Source: Pseudomonadota bacterium
Lineage (GTDB): Bacteria; Pseudomonadota; Gammaproteobacteria; Steroidobacterales; Woeseiaceae
Direction: 5' to 3'
DNA length: 56,993 nucleotides
Assembly: GCA_022573655.1 (NCBI GenBank)
Contig: JACZTO010000011.1
Location: forward strand, 1 to 56,993
This document shows, in pieces, positions 1 to 8,860 of the stretch. Numbering within the stretch: the stretch's first letter is position 1; every line of letters begins with the position of its first letter. The notes under the pieces were generated by a model. That model searched no databases. It was not told the DNA's origin and was given only the letters and a program-made list of their open reading frames with translations. The position numbers and the translations under genes are program-made.

Positions 1-26
1 CCTCGTATGCTCCCGCGTATCTTGCA

Positions 27-995
27 TTACGGGTACGTCCGGGTTTTCGGACTATTAGCGTACAGATACAGCATTTCCATCGCCAGATACGATGCGGCCA
101 GTGCCGTGATTTCACCCACGTCATAGGCTGGTGCAACCTCAACGATGTCCATCCCCACCACGTTGATACCTTGCAAGCCGCGCAGGATCTCGATGGCCTG
201 GTGGGATGTCAGTCCGCCACAAACTGGCGTGCCGGTACCCGGCGCATAGCTCGGATCGAGGCAATCGATATCGAAGGTCAGGTAAACGGCATTGTCACCA
301 ACGGCCTTGCGCGCCTGTTCGATCGTCGCCTCGATGCCGTTGGCATGCACCCACGGTGCATCAAGCACATTAAAACCCATCGTATCCGGGTTCGTCGTGC
401 GCAAACCGATCTGAACCGAATTGGCCGGATCGACGAGACCTTCCTTTGCGGCGAAATAAAACATGGTGCCGTGATCGATTCGGCCTTCTTCGTCGGCCCA
501 GGTATCGCTGTGCGCGTCAAAATGCAACAGAGAAAGAGGTCCGCCGTGCTTTTTGACGTGCGCTTTGAGCAACGGATAAGCGACAAAATGATCGCCGCCC
601 AGCGCTAACAATCCAGGACCTTGGCTGATGATGTCGTAGGCGTGTTTTTCAATTTCATCGGGTATGCCCTGCGGCCGACCAGAATCAAAATAGCAGTCGC
701 CGTAGTCGATCACCGCAAGCTTGTCGAAGGGGTCGAATTCCATTCCGTACATCTTTTCCCACGCCATGATCGAAGATGCAGCGCGAATCGCACGTGGGCC
801 GAGACGCGCGCCTGGTCGATTGGTCGTCGCGGTATCAAATGGAATACCGGTTACGACAACGTCAACACCGGTCAAGTCCTTGGTGTATTTCCGCCGCATG
901 AACGATGTAACGCCTGCATAAGTGGGCTCCGGGGTCGTGCCGTAAAGGCTCTCCCGCGTTATGGCATTGTCGTTGCTCGCCTTACGAGTGGTCAC
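27..995 (-). CDS. speB: Agmatinase / guanidino-acid ureohydrolase (arginase family)
   Basis: Ureohydrolase fold that removes urea from a guanidino compound, most likely agmatine to putrescine. Visible metal-site motifs, numbered from an upstream ATG at 1025: GGDH (143-146), DAHSD (170-174) and FDIDCLDP (251-258), followed by APGTGTP, all intact. I prefer a GTG start at 995: it makes a GTGA overlap of 4 bp with the aminotransferase stop and has AGGCGG 7 nt upstream, whereas the ATG at 1025 would overlap by 34 bp and has no Shine-Dalgarno. That gives 322 residues, normal for the family. It is the last gene of a leftward run of polyamine genes, which supports an agmatine or 4-guanidinobutyrate substrate; sequence alone cannot separate agmatinase from guanidinobutyrase. 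Confidence 0.85.
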   Translation of the reverse strand: MTTRKASNDNAITRESLYGTTPEPTYAGVTSFMRRKYTKDLTGVDVVVTGIPFDTATTNRPGARLGPRAIRAASSIMAWEKMYGMEFDPFDKLAVIDYGDCYFDSGRPQGIPDEIEKHAYDIISQGPGLLALGGDHFVAYPLLKAHVKKHGGPLSLLHFDAHSDTWADEEGRIDHGTMFYFAAKEGLVDPANSVQIGLRTTNPDTMGFNVLDAPWVHANGIEATIEQARKAVGDNAVYLTFDIDCLDPSYAPGTGTPVCGGLTSHQAIEILRGLQGINVVGMDIVEVAPAYDVGEITALAASYLAMEMLYLYANSPKTRTYP

Positions 996-2362
996 TGCAA
1001 TGCCGCCTGCGTCAGGTCCAGGCATTTCCAGGCAATTGCGACCAACTCATCGGCTTCCTCGTGCGACAGCACAAAGGGTGGCGCCGTGACTATCGTGTCG
1101 CCTACCGCTCGCATGACGAGGCCATTGTCCACGAGGAAATCGCGACAAATAGTGCCAACACCCTGCTTTTCTTCAAATCGTTCGAGTGAATTCTTGTCGG
1201 CCACTATTTCCAATGCACCCATCAACCCAACCATGCGGGCTTCCCCAACGAGCGGATGCTCCGCAAGTTTCTTCCAGCCGGCCTGCAGATACGGTCCGAT
1301 GTCGGATTTGACGCGCTCGATAAGTTTTTCGTCCTGAAGAATTTTGATGTTTGCAATCGCCACCGCACACGACGCCGGATGCCCGGAATAGGTGTAGCCA
1401 TGATGGAATTCACCACCTTTGTCGATCAACGTCTCGGCGACGCGGTCGCTGATCATGACGCCGCCGAGCGGCAGGTAACCGGATGTCACGCCCTTGGCGA
1501 AGGGCATGAAATCCGGATGGGTACCGAAATAGTCGGCGCCAAACCACTCCCCGAGTCGGCCAAACCCGGTAATGACTTCGTCGGAAATCAATAACACACC
1601 GTACTCATCGCAGATGCGTTGCACTTCGGGCCAATAGGTATCGGGCGGCATGATCACACCACCGGCGCCCTGTATCGGCTCGGCGATAAATGCCGCCACC
1701 TTGTTGGCCCCAAGCTCATTGATTTTGTCTTCGAGTGAGCGAGCGGCAAGTAATCCGAACTCATCCGGCGACACACTCTTGTCGCTGTCAAACCAATACG
1801 GCTGGTCGACATGCACGATGCCCGGAATTGGCAAACCGCCTTGCTTGTGCATTGACTTCATGCCGCCGAGACTCGCCGCCGCAACCGTTGAACCGTGATA
1901 GGCATTTACGCGGCTAATGATCGTATGGCGCTCGGGTTGATCCATCAGATCCCAGTAACGCCTGACCATGCGCACGATCGTGTCATTCGATTCAGAACCA
2001 GACCCGGTGAAAAACACCCGATTCATATGTGGTGGCGTGACCTCCTGCAGTATTCTCGCCAGTTCAATCGATGGCGGATGGGCGCATTGAAAGAAACTGT
2101 TGTAGTACGGCAGTTCTCGCATTTGATCGGCCGCCGCGTCCACCAGTTCATCGCGTCCATAGCCCGCGTTGACGCACCAGAGTCCGGACATTCCGTCGAG
2201 AATCTTGCGGCCATCGGCATCATAAATGTAGACGCCATCCGCACGCGTAATGATGCGCGATTTTTTCTCGTGCAACTCTTTGTAGTCTGTAAACGGGTGC
2301 AGGTAGTGCTCTTTATCCAGCTCCTGCCATTCCAATCCTGAGCGTTTTTCAAGCGCTGCCAT
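992..2362 (-). CDS. spuC: Class III omega-aminotransferase, putrescine/polyamine:pyruvate type (SpuC-like)
   Basis: PLP-dependent class III aminotransferase of 456 residues, the usual length. It keeps the SGSESND phosphate-binding loop, the ISDEVITGFGR segment that carries the PLP-contacting Asp, and FAKGVTSGYLPLGG with the Schiff-base lysine. The N-terminal WQELDKEHYLHPFTDY block is typical of the putrescine/omega-amino-acid:pyruvate branch. In Pseudomonas this family (SpuC) transaminates putrescine or gamma-glutamylputrescine to the aldehyde, replacing the oxidase PuuB. It lies 113 bp downstream of the PuuA-like ligase and overlaps the agmatinase, so a role in amine degradation is the natural reading. 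No aldehyde dehydrogenase (PuuC) is present in the window. Exact amine substrate is inferred from context. Confidence 0.85.
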   Translation of the reverse strand: MAALEKRSGLEWQELDKEHYLHPFTDYKELHEKKSRIITRADGVYIYDADGRKILDGMSGLWCVNAGYGRDELVDAAADQMRELPYYNSFFQCAHPPSIELARILQEVTPPHMNRVFFTGSGSESNDTIVRMVRRYWDLMDQPERHTIISRVNAYHGSTVAAASLGGMKSMHKQGGLPIPGIVHVDQPYWFDSDKSVSPDEFGLLAARSLEDKINELGANKVAAFIAEPIQGAGGVIMPPDTYWPEVQRICDEYGVLLISDEVITGFGRLGEWFGADYFGTHPDFMPFAKGVTSGYLPLGGVMISDRVAETLIDKGGEFHHGYTYSGHPASCAVAIANIKILQDEKLIERVKSDIGPYLQAGWKKLAEHPLVGEARMVGLMGALEIVADKNSLERFEEKQGVGTICRDFLVDNGLVMRAVGDTIVTAPPFVLSHEEADELVAIAWKCLDLTQAALQ

Positions 2363-2475
2363 GTGTCACCTCCGAGGACCGCGTCGGCCACCGAATTGTT
2401 ATCAATTGAGCAATAATAGCCAACCGCCGGCGCGGAGTCCTGCCCGAATCACATACTGAAACGTATACTGAAACG

Positions 2476-3807
2476 TCAGACGTTTGGCAGGAGTATTTCG
2501 CGCTCATAAGGTGTGACGATTTCCTGGAATTCCCGGTATTCATCGTCTTTGACCGCGCAATACAGGTCGACGAAGCTGTCGCCGAGTATACCGCGCATCG
2601 CCGCAGAGCCACGCAGCGCCTGCAACGCCGCGTAGATATTTCGATGTAGGCTGAATTCATCGCTGTAAGCGCTGCCTTCAGTCGGGGCTGTCGGCTTCAG
2701 GCCCTCGGTCATACCGAGGAAGCCGCAGGCCAGCGTGGTCGCAATTACGAGATATGGATTGACGTCCGATCCGGCGAGTCGATTTTCGATGCGGCGATTT
2801 TCCGGGCTTGAATCCGGCACGCGCAGGCCGACAGTCCGATTGTCGACCGCCCAGGCCAGATTCACAGGCGATGACCAGGGGCTCAGGAAACGGCGATAGG
2901 AATTGACGTACGGCGCGAAAATCAACAGTGCGTCGGGCAGGTACGTCTGCAAACCGCCGAGAAAACCGTAGAAAAGATCACTCGGCTCACCATTTTTCTT
3001 CGAGAAAATATTGTTGTCGTCCTTGTCGACAATGCTTTGGTGCACATGCAGCGCGCTGCCCGCTTCTTCGCCCATGGGCTTGGCCAGGAAGGTTGCGTGC
3101 ATTTCGTGTGCAATCGCTGCCTCGCGAACCGTGCGTTTGAACAGGAAAACTTCGTCAGCAAGCTCCAATGCGTCACCGTGCTGGAAGTTTATTTCAAGTT
3201 GTGCCGGTCCCATTTCCTGTGACAACGTGTCGACGCGAATTTCCTGTGCTTCACAATATTTATAAACGTCGACGATAAACGGATCGAAGTCGTTCATCGT
3301 GTCAATGCTGTATGGCTGGCGCGCCCCATCTTTTCGACCCAGCCGGCCCGCGGGAGGCTGCGCCTCCATATTGGGATCGGGATGCGGGCTCAGCAGGTAA
3401 AACTCCACTTCAGGCGCAACGACGGGAACCCATCCACGCTCCTCGTATTTTGTGAGCACGTTACGCAGAACAGCGCGCGGCGACTTGGTGACGGGTGAAC
3501 CATCGCGCAGATAGCAATCCAGAAATACAGACGCAGCAGGGTCGATCGCCCACGGCACAACGCGCAGAGTCGCTGCATCCGGCACCAGCAACATGTCCCG
3601 ATCCTCGACATTGTTCTTATCGTCAACGAAGTCACCGGAAATCGTCTGCGCAAAAATGGCTTCCGGCATTTTGATCTGTCCCGAACCGAATTTGTCAGCC
3701 GGGATAATTTTGCCCCGTGCAGAACCGGCCATATCGGGAACGAACGCTTCAACATCTACAATATTGCGTTCCTGCAGCCAGGACTGGAAAATTTCCCCTG
3801 TGCTCAA
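2476..3807 (-). CDS. puuA: Gamma-glutamylputrescine synthetase-like (glutamine synthetase family, PuuA/Spu type)
   Basis: ATP-dependent ligase of the glutamine synthetase superfamily, predicted to join glutamate to putrescine or another polyamine in the cytoplasm. Beta-grasp N-terminal part (FVPDMAGSARGKIIPADKF) and catalytic part with VEFYLLSPHP, QLEINFQHGDAL, HVHQSI and the ENRRIENR segment are all present. Length (443 aa) matches PuuA. The start is chosen at a TTG (3807): GGAAGG lies 6 nt upstream and the codon is 1 nt after the PuuD stop. An ATG at 3852 would add 15 unconserved residues inside puuD. Together with PuuD upstream and SpuC/SpeB downstream it forms the gamma-glutamyl route of putrescine catabolism. 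Substrate among polyamines or amines is not settled by sequence. Confidence 0.85.
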   Translation of the reverse strand: MSTGEIFQSWLQERNIVDVEAFVPDMAGSARGKIIPADKFGSGQIKMPEAIFAQTISGDFVDDKNNVEDRDMLLVPDAATLRVVPWAIDPAASVFLDCYLRDGSPVTKSPRAVLRNVLTKYEERGWVPVVAPEVEFYLLSPHPDPNMEAQPPAGRLGRKDGARQPYSIDTMNDFDPFIVDVYKYCEAQEIRVDTLSQEMGPAQLEINFQHGDALELADEVFLFKRTVREAAIAHEMHATFLAKPMGEEAGSALHVHQSIVDKDDNNIFSKKNGEPSDLFYGFLGGLQTYLPDALLIFAPYVNSYRRFLSPWSSPVNLAWAVDNRTVGLRVPDSSPENRRIENRLAGSDVNPYLVIATTLACGFLGMTEGLKPTAPTEGSAYSDEFSLHRNIYAALQALRGSAAMRGILGDSFVDLYCAVKDDEYREFQEIVTPYEREILLPNV

Positions 3808-3808
3808 A

Positions 3809-4570
3809 CTACACCTTCCGCTTAGCTGCGCGCTGCACGCACGCGTCGCCAAACGCCTTGAATATCGCCATTGAAAATTCGTTCTCGGTCACTCGCCATT
3901 CGGGATGCCACTGCAAGGCAAGATTGAAGCCCTGCGTGTCATCCACACGAAAAGCTTCTACCAGACCATCATCTGCCACTGCCTCCACGGTCACACTGTC
4001 CGCCAGCCTGGCGACGCCCTGCCCATGCAGTGAGTTCACCATGACACTCTCGGCACCGGCCATTGCATGCAGGAGCCCCCCCGCAACGAGATTGACCTCG
4101 TGGGACGGACCGTATTGCACTTCAATATCGTCGTCAGGATTTTCTTTGTGCATGTGATAGCCGGGTACCTCGTGCACTTTTTGATGTAAGGATCCGCCTA
4201 GCGCAACATTGAGTTCCTGGAACCCACGGCAGACGGCGAGCACCGGCACGCCGCGCTCCAAAGCACGTCGTGCCATTGGCAACGTCAACTCGTCGCGATG
4301 CGCATCGTGCAGTGTTTCCGGCGCGCTTGGTTCACCGTCATAGCGATGTGGCTCTATGTCCGACGGGCTGCCAGTAAAGAATATGCCGTCAACCTGGGAG
4401 AGCACCGCATCAATCTCAATGTCGTCCGCCAGCACCGGAACGACTAACGGCAATGCGTTCGCACCGTCAATAATCGCGCGCAGGTATTTCTCCCCGACCA
4501 TGTGAAACGGATGGATACCAACAATGCGCCGATCAGCCGGTACTCCGACAACGGCTTTCGAACTAGACAT
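3809..4570 (-). CDS. puuD: Gamma-glutamyl-gamma-aminobutyrate hydrolase (PuuD, peptidase C26)
   Basis: Class I glutamine-amidotransferase-like hydrolase that releases GABA and glutamate from gamma-glutamyl-GABA, the last step of the Puu pathway. The nucleophile Cys lies in LAVCRGFQELN (about residue 114) and the His-x-Glu pair in QWHPEW (222-224). Length 253 aa matches PuuD. The start is ATG 4570, although a GTG immediately before it (4573) abuts the stop of the upstream transporter; no clear Shine-Dalgarno precedes either, so translational coupling is likely. It sits directly before puuA and after the transporter gene, the expected context. Confidence 0.88.
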   Translation of the reverse strand: MSSSKAVVGVPADRRIVGIHPFHMVGEKYLRAIIDGANALPLVVPVLADDIEIDAVLSQVDGIFFTGSPSDIEPHRYDGEPSAPETLHDAHRDELTLPMARRALERGVPVLAVCRGFQELNVALGGSLHQKVHEVPGYHMHKENPDDDIEVQYGPSHEVNLVAGGLLHAMAGAESVMVNSLHGQGVARLADSVTVEAVADDGLVEAFRVDDTQGFNLALQWHPEWRVTENEFSMAIFKAFGDACVQRAAKRKV

Positions 4571-4572
4571 CA

Positions 4573-6495
4573 CTAGTCATCGGCGCGACGCCCGAAGAAT
4601 TTCAGCCCAGCGATGAGTATTGCAGTACATACAACAATGGATATCCACGGCGATACGCCGAAACCGCCCGGGATCGTACCAAACACAAGCCCTACGAATC
4701 CCACGACCAGCGCATAGGGCAACTGTGTGCGCACGTGCTCAATGTGATTACAGCCACTGGCCACCGACGACAAAACGGTCGTGTCGGATATTGGCGAACA
4801 GTGATCGCCCCACACTGCCCCGGCAAGACAACACGATACCGTTGAGTACAGTATGTGCATGCCCGTTGGATCCGCAATACCATGCATAGCCATCACAGCC
4901 CACGCAAGCGGCACGACTAGCGGCATCAGGATTGCCATCGTCCCCCAGCTGGTGCCGGTCGTGAACGCCGTAAGTGCAGCCAGGATAAATACGATTGCGG
5001 GAACCAAGGCAACGGGCAGCGCACCGGCCAGTAAAGTTACCAGGTATGCGGCAGTATGCAGCGCCGCGGTAACATCGGAGAGCGACCAGGCCAGAACCAG
5101 AATAATCATACCGAACAACGTCGCACGCAGGCCGCCATACCAGGCGTCGACCGTTTCGTGGACGGAAAGAATACCCTGGCCAATTGTCATCGACGCAGCA
5201 ACCAGTACGCCCACGAACGACGAATACATCATCGCCTTGTAGGGATCTGTCGTATTGAGGATGTCGGTTAAGGTCGGACCCTCGCCAAGCATGTACATAC
5301 TGATCGCCAGGACGACGATCAACGTGAGGATCGGAACAAACGCGTTGACGGTGCGCAGCGGGATATTACCCTTCGGCGCCAACTCCTCGCCCTCGAGTGC
5401 CGGCAGCGGATCATCAGACTCCGGCTTGACCTGACCGTTGCGCGCGCGGACCTCGGCCTTCTCCAGCTCGAGGGTGGCGCGCGCGCTCTCGAGCATGGCG
5501 ACCTCGGCCTTGTCCATAGGCCCGAAGTCGAGCCCGGTTGACGCAATGAGCAATACGAATATTATCGCGAGGATCGGGTAAAAACTGTACGGAATGGAAT
5601 TCAGGAATACGGAATAGGCCTGCATGCCAGCCAGCCCATCTACGGAGGCCAGCGCCTGATCGATTAAACCTATCTGATATCCGATCCACGTCGTAATGAG
5701 GGCAAGACACGCAACGGGGGCCGCCGTCGAATCGACAATATAGGCGAGTTTCTCACGCGATATATTGAGGTGGTCCGTCAGTGATCTGGCGGTATTGCCG
5801 ACAACCAGCGTGTTGCTGTAGTCGTCGAAGAAGATCATCAAGCCCATTAGCCAGACCGCGACCTGACCGCCAACTGCCGTTTTGGCGCGACTCACTATGC
5901 TTTTAACAACGCTCGCCATGCCACCATTGCGCGTGATGATTCCCACCATGCCGCCAATCATCATCGTAAACAATATAATCGACGCGCGATCGGAGTTGGC
6001 GACGGACCCGGCAACGAAAACCTGAAAACTATCAAGCAAGCCCAGTCCGGCTCCCTTCAATGTGAATGACTGCAGAGCAGTCGCACCCAGCCACAGACCG
6101 AGTAGCAATGCCGGAATGACATTGCGCAACAGTAAAGCAACAGCGATTGCCACGAACGCAGGTAACACCGATACCCAGCCGGGAAGTACGCGCATTTCCG
6201 CAGCAGCTGCATCGCCGCCCGACTTCGCAACAATATTTGCGGTACCAGCTTCGTTGACTATTACGGCATCGAATTTCGCCCGACCAGCGTCATCCGCTGT
6301 AGCACTGTAATCCTGCCCGGCTACGCTCAAGGTGATGAGATCGCCGGCAACCGCACCGTTCACGGTGACCTCAATGGGTACAGCGGTAAGGCCGATAGCA
6401 GGCCATTCGATTTCGATCGCATGCGCCGCTGACGGCAGTGCGATCGCGAGTAAACCAGCAATAATCAGAACAGGAGAAAGACGTCGGGAGATCAC
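4573..6495 (-). CDS. NhaC-type antiporter/amine transporter with secreted N-terminal beta domain
   Basis: Integral membrane protein of 640 residues. Residues 1-26 are a Sec signal peptide ending AAHA. About residues 27-108 form a non-membrane, beta-rich segment reminiscent of an Ig-like domain (TAVPIEVTVNGAVAGDLITLSVAG). The rest is a multi-pass permease with the NhaC/ArsB-like features FFDDYSNTLVVGNTARSL, GTSWGTMAILMPL and a late SPISDTTVLSS. A cytoplasmic charged loop lies near 330-380. NhaC family members exchange Na+/H+ or import organic solutes. Position between the IclR gene and puuD suggests import of a polyamine or other amine; that is inference. The only common start codon is GTG 6495, with no strong Shine-Dalgarno; an AGGA lies upstream of an in-frame ATC at 6522, so the true N-terminus may be a few residues longer. 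Confidence 0.75.
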   Translation of the reverse strand: MISRRLSPVLIIAGLLAIALPSAAHAIEIEWPAIGLTAVPIEVTVNGAVAGDLITLSVAGQDYSATADDAGRAKFDAVIVNEAGTANIVAKSGGDAAAAEMRVLPGWVSVLPAFVAIAVALLLRNVIPALLLGLWLGATALQSFTLKGAGLGLLDSFQVFVAGSVANSDRASIILFTMMIGGMVGIITRNGGMASVVKSIVSRAKTAVGGQVAVWLMGLMIFFDDYSNTLVVGNTARSLTDHLNISREKLAYIVDSTAAPVACLALITTWIGYQIGLIDQALASVDGLAGMQAYSVFLNSIPYSFYPILAIIFVLLIASTGLDFGPMDKAEVAMLESARATLELEKAEVRARNGQVKPESDDPLPALEGEELAPKGNIPLRTVNAFVPILTLIVVLAISMYMLGEGPTLTDILNTTDPYKAMMYSSFVGVLVAASMTIGQGILSVHETVDAWYGGLRATLFGMIILVLAWSLSDVTAALHTAAYLVTLLAGALPVALVPAIVFILAALTAFTTGTSWGTMAILMPLVVPLAWAVMAMHGIADPTGMHILYSTVSCCLAGAVWGDHCSPISDTTVLSSVASGCNHIEHVRTQLPYALVVGFVGLVFGTIPGGFGVSPWISIVVCTAILIAGLKFFGRRADD

Positions 6496-6574
6496 TTTGC
6501 GAGTAAGGGATTTAGTGTTGATTTTTTTATTCCTGCCGCTCAGCCGACGCGCATATTAACATGCCGGGCCGTCA

Positions 6575-7336
6575 TCAGTAGTGCGGCTGCAGACGTTCAG
6601 CGACTTGGCAAAGTGTCACGCCCAACTGCGCTCGGCGAGTTTTCGACATGCGCTGCGTGGGACCACAAATCGATATCGCGCCCACGACTTCGCCCATAAC
6701 ACCCCTGACAACAGCACCGACACCCGAAAATCCGTCTTCCAGCTCATCGACCGTTTCTGCGAAACCACGCCGACGAATTTCGCTGAGTTGCTTGCGCAGT
6801 GTTTCGTGCCGCGTGATGGTTTGTGACGTCAGCGATGGCAAGTGTTCGCTGAGCCGTTCCGGGCCCCGTTGATCGAATGCAATCAGTGCCTTGCCAGTCG
6901 ACGTTGCGTGCATTGGCCAACGAGTTCCAACATTGCCCGCTGCGCCGACAAAATGTTTGCCCGTTACCTCATCCAAAATCAGCATCGTGTCGTCGATAGG
7001 AATCTCAAGCGTCGCCGTTTCGCCGGTATCTTCGGCGAGTTTACGCAGTAATGGCCGGGCTCGCAGCCGCAGATCGTTGCTGGAAAGCGCCTGCACGCCA
7101 AGCGCCATTAATCCCGGTCCCAACCGATACGACCCGGTGGCGGGATTCCTGGCCAACAATTCCTCGCTGTACAAAGCCTGCAGGAGCCGGTGTGTTGTGG
7201 TCTTGTTCAAGCCGGACAGTTCGCAGATATCCGCCAGCTGCAGCTCTGGTGATTCGGAGGTAAAAAGTTTCAGTAGTCGAATGGCGCGCAGTACCGCTTG
7301 AGCGCCTTGCGGTGGTGCCTGGTTACGCATGGCCAT
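6575..7336 (-). CDS. IclR-family transcriptional regulator
   Basis: DNA-binding regulator of 253 residues. The N-terminal winged helix (about 15-75) contains LADICELSGLNKTTTHRLLQAL, and the C-terminal IclR effector domain ends with GVGAVVRGVMGEVVGAISICGP. The reading frame is open further upstream to 7714, but that extension has no family similarity and would run across the promoter of the divergent ligase, so ATG 7336 is used; ATG 7330 is possible. The gene is 79 bp upstream of and co-directional with the transporter-puuD-puuA-spuC-speB run, and divergent from a second glutamine-synthetase-like gene. It probably controls both in response to an amine or its gamma-glutamyl derivative (inference). 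Confidence 0.85.
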   Translation of the reverse strand: MAMRNQAPPQGAQAVLRAIRLLKLFTSESPELQLADICELSGLNKTTTHRLLQALYSEELLARNPATGSYRLGPGLMALGVQALSSNDLRLRARPLLRKLAEDTGETATLEIPIDDTMLILDEVTGKHFVGAAGNVGTRWPMHATSTGKALIAFDQRGPERLSEHLPSLTSQTITRHETLRKQLSEIRRRGFAETVDELEDGFSGVGAVVRGVMGEVVGAISICGPTQRMSKTRRAQLGVTLCQVAERLQPHY

Positions 7337-7341
7337 ATTCC

Positions 7342-7368
7342 ATATTATGCGAAAGTATTTCACAATAT
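7342..7368. promoter_or_regulatory. Putative IclR operator: imperfect inverted repeat
   Basis: A 27-bp imperfect inverted repeat lies 5 bp upstream of the IclR start. Its left end is ATATTATGCGAAA and its right end TTTCACAATAT, so the outer ATATT/AATAT and inner GAAA/TTTC are mirrored around a short centre. It sits between the divergent regulator and ligase genes, where an autoregulatory operator would be expected. No binding consensus for this regulator is known to me. Confidence 0.45.
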
Positions 7369-7456
7369 GATAACAGAGGGTGTGTTGCGATGCGCCTCCA
7401 AATCGTTGATGCTCAGGCAAACGACATGCCAACTCACCAAAATCCACGGAAGAAAA

Positions 7457-8842
7457 ATGCCCAAATACAAGTCGACTGTCGCCGAATTGCGCACCGCACA
7501 ACGCGTACACGGTAATTTCGAGGCGATGGAACTCCTGGTGCCCGATCTCAGTGGCATTCTCAAAGGCAAACGCATTCGGCCGGCTGACTTCGACAAGAGT
7601 TGCAAGGACGGTTTTCCGTTTTGTGCTGGCACCACCTTGCTGACGACGTTGGGCGAAACCGTGTCGGGAATTCCCTATGGCGAGGATGACGGCGACCCCG
7701 ATGTTCCCTGCCATATCGTTCCCGGCAGCATCGCCCCGGTTCCCTGGGCCAGGAAGCCGACCGGACAGGCGCTGTTTACCCTGGCAAACGATGACGGCAC
7801 AGCGTTTTTTGCGGATCCGCGCAATGTACTGGAGCGTGCGCTGCAGCCGTTGAAAAAGATGCGACTGCAGCCAGTTATGGCAACGGAACTTGAGTTTTAC
7901 CTACTGGACGCAAACGCTGCCAGGCCGGCCGTCGCGGTACCAAAAATCCCCGGATCCGACCGCATCCAGCCCGGGCCGCAGGTCTATCACCCGGATGATC
8001 TGTATGAGATCGAAGCGTTTCTCAACGACGTTTACGACTACTGTGATATCCAGAATATCCCCGCGGAGTCGGCAATATCCGAGTACTCGCCGGGTCAATT
8101 CGAAATTAATCTGCGCCACGTCGATGACCCGCTGCTGGCATGCGACCATGCGGTGTTAATGAAGCGCATTATCAAGGCGGCGGCCCGCCAACACGGTTTC
8201 ATTGCCTGCTTCATGGCCAAGCCATTTGCAGAAGATGCCGGCAGCGGCCTGCACATCCATATGAGCCTGGTCGATCACAATGGTAAGAACTATTTCTCTC
8301 ACGGCCGCGACTCGCTGGCCGCGCCACCATTCTCCGACCGCCTGCGCCACGCCGTTGGCGGCCTGTTGAAAATCATGCCCGAGGCCACGCTGATCTGCGC
8401 CCCGAACGCGAATTCGTACCGGCGCTTGCGTCCCGACATGTTCGCGCCCGTTGAGCCGAATTGGGGCGTCAATCACCGCGTGGTTGCAATACGAATTCCA
8501 CAATCGGACGCCAATAACCTGCGTTTTGAACACCGCGTATCCGGCGCCGATGCAAATCCCTACCTGGTAACGGCGGTGCTACTTGCGGGCCTGCATCACG
8601 GCCTCAAGAACAAGTGCGATCCGGGGTCAATGGTCGAGCAAGGGGAGCACATAGTACCCAAACTGAAAATTCCGAATCGCTGGGATGCTGCCATTGATAA
8701 ATTCTCACGCAGCAAGGTGCTGCCCGAGTATCTCGGCCACGATTATTGCAAGTACTACGCAATGAATCGGCGCGCGGAATGTGCAAGCTTTCATAACACG
8801 GTCAGCGAAATCGACTTCGACTGGTACCTGCGCGCAGTCTGA
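7457..8842 (+). CDS. Second glutamine-synthetase-like gamma-glutamyl ligase
   Basis: Glutamine-synthetase-fold ligase of 461 residues starting at ATG 7457, preceded by GGAAG 4 nt upstream; the frame is open to 7298 but that part is unconserved. Recognisable blocks are LVPDLSGILKGKRIRP, TELEFYLL, SPGQFEINLRHVDDPL, GLHIHMSL and NNLRFEHRVSGADANPYL. It is clearly a paralogue of the puuA-like gene (shared order of blocks) but diverged, so it likely glutamylates a different amine. Members of this branch are annotated as gamma-glutamylpolyamine or ethanolamine/monoamine synthetases. It is transcribed away from the IclR gene, from a shared control region. Which amine it uses cannot be read from the sequence. 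Confidence 0.8.
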   Translation: MPKYKSTVAELRTAQRVHGNFEAMELLVPDLSGILKGKRIRPADFDKSCKDGFPFCAGTTLLTTLGETVSGIPYGEDDGDPDVPCHIVPGSIAPVPWARKPTGQALFTLANDDGTAFFADPRNVLERALQPLKKMRLQPVMATELEFYLLDANAARPAVAVPKIPGSDRIQPGPQVYHPDDLYEIEAFLNDVYDYCDIQNIPAESAISEYSPGQFEINLRHVDDPLLACDHAVLMKRIIKAAARQHGFIACFMAKPFAEDAGSGLHIHMSLVDHNGKNYFSHGRDSLAAPPFSDRLRHAVGGLLKIMPEATLICAPNANSYRRLRPDMFAPVEPNWGVNHRVVAIRIPQSDANNLRFEHRVSGADANPYLVTAVLLAGLHHGLKNKCDPGSMVEQGEHIVPKLKIPNRWDAAIDKFSRSKVLPEYLGHDYCKYYAMNRRAECASFHNTVSEIDFDWYLRAV

Positions 8843-8860
8843 ACAGCCAGCAGAACGTTG

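Noticed and set aside
7337..7714. 126-residue upstream extension of the IclR frame
   Set aside because: No family similarity; it would overlap the start of the divergent ligase and the putative operator.
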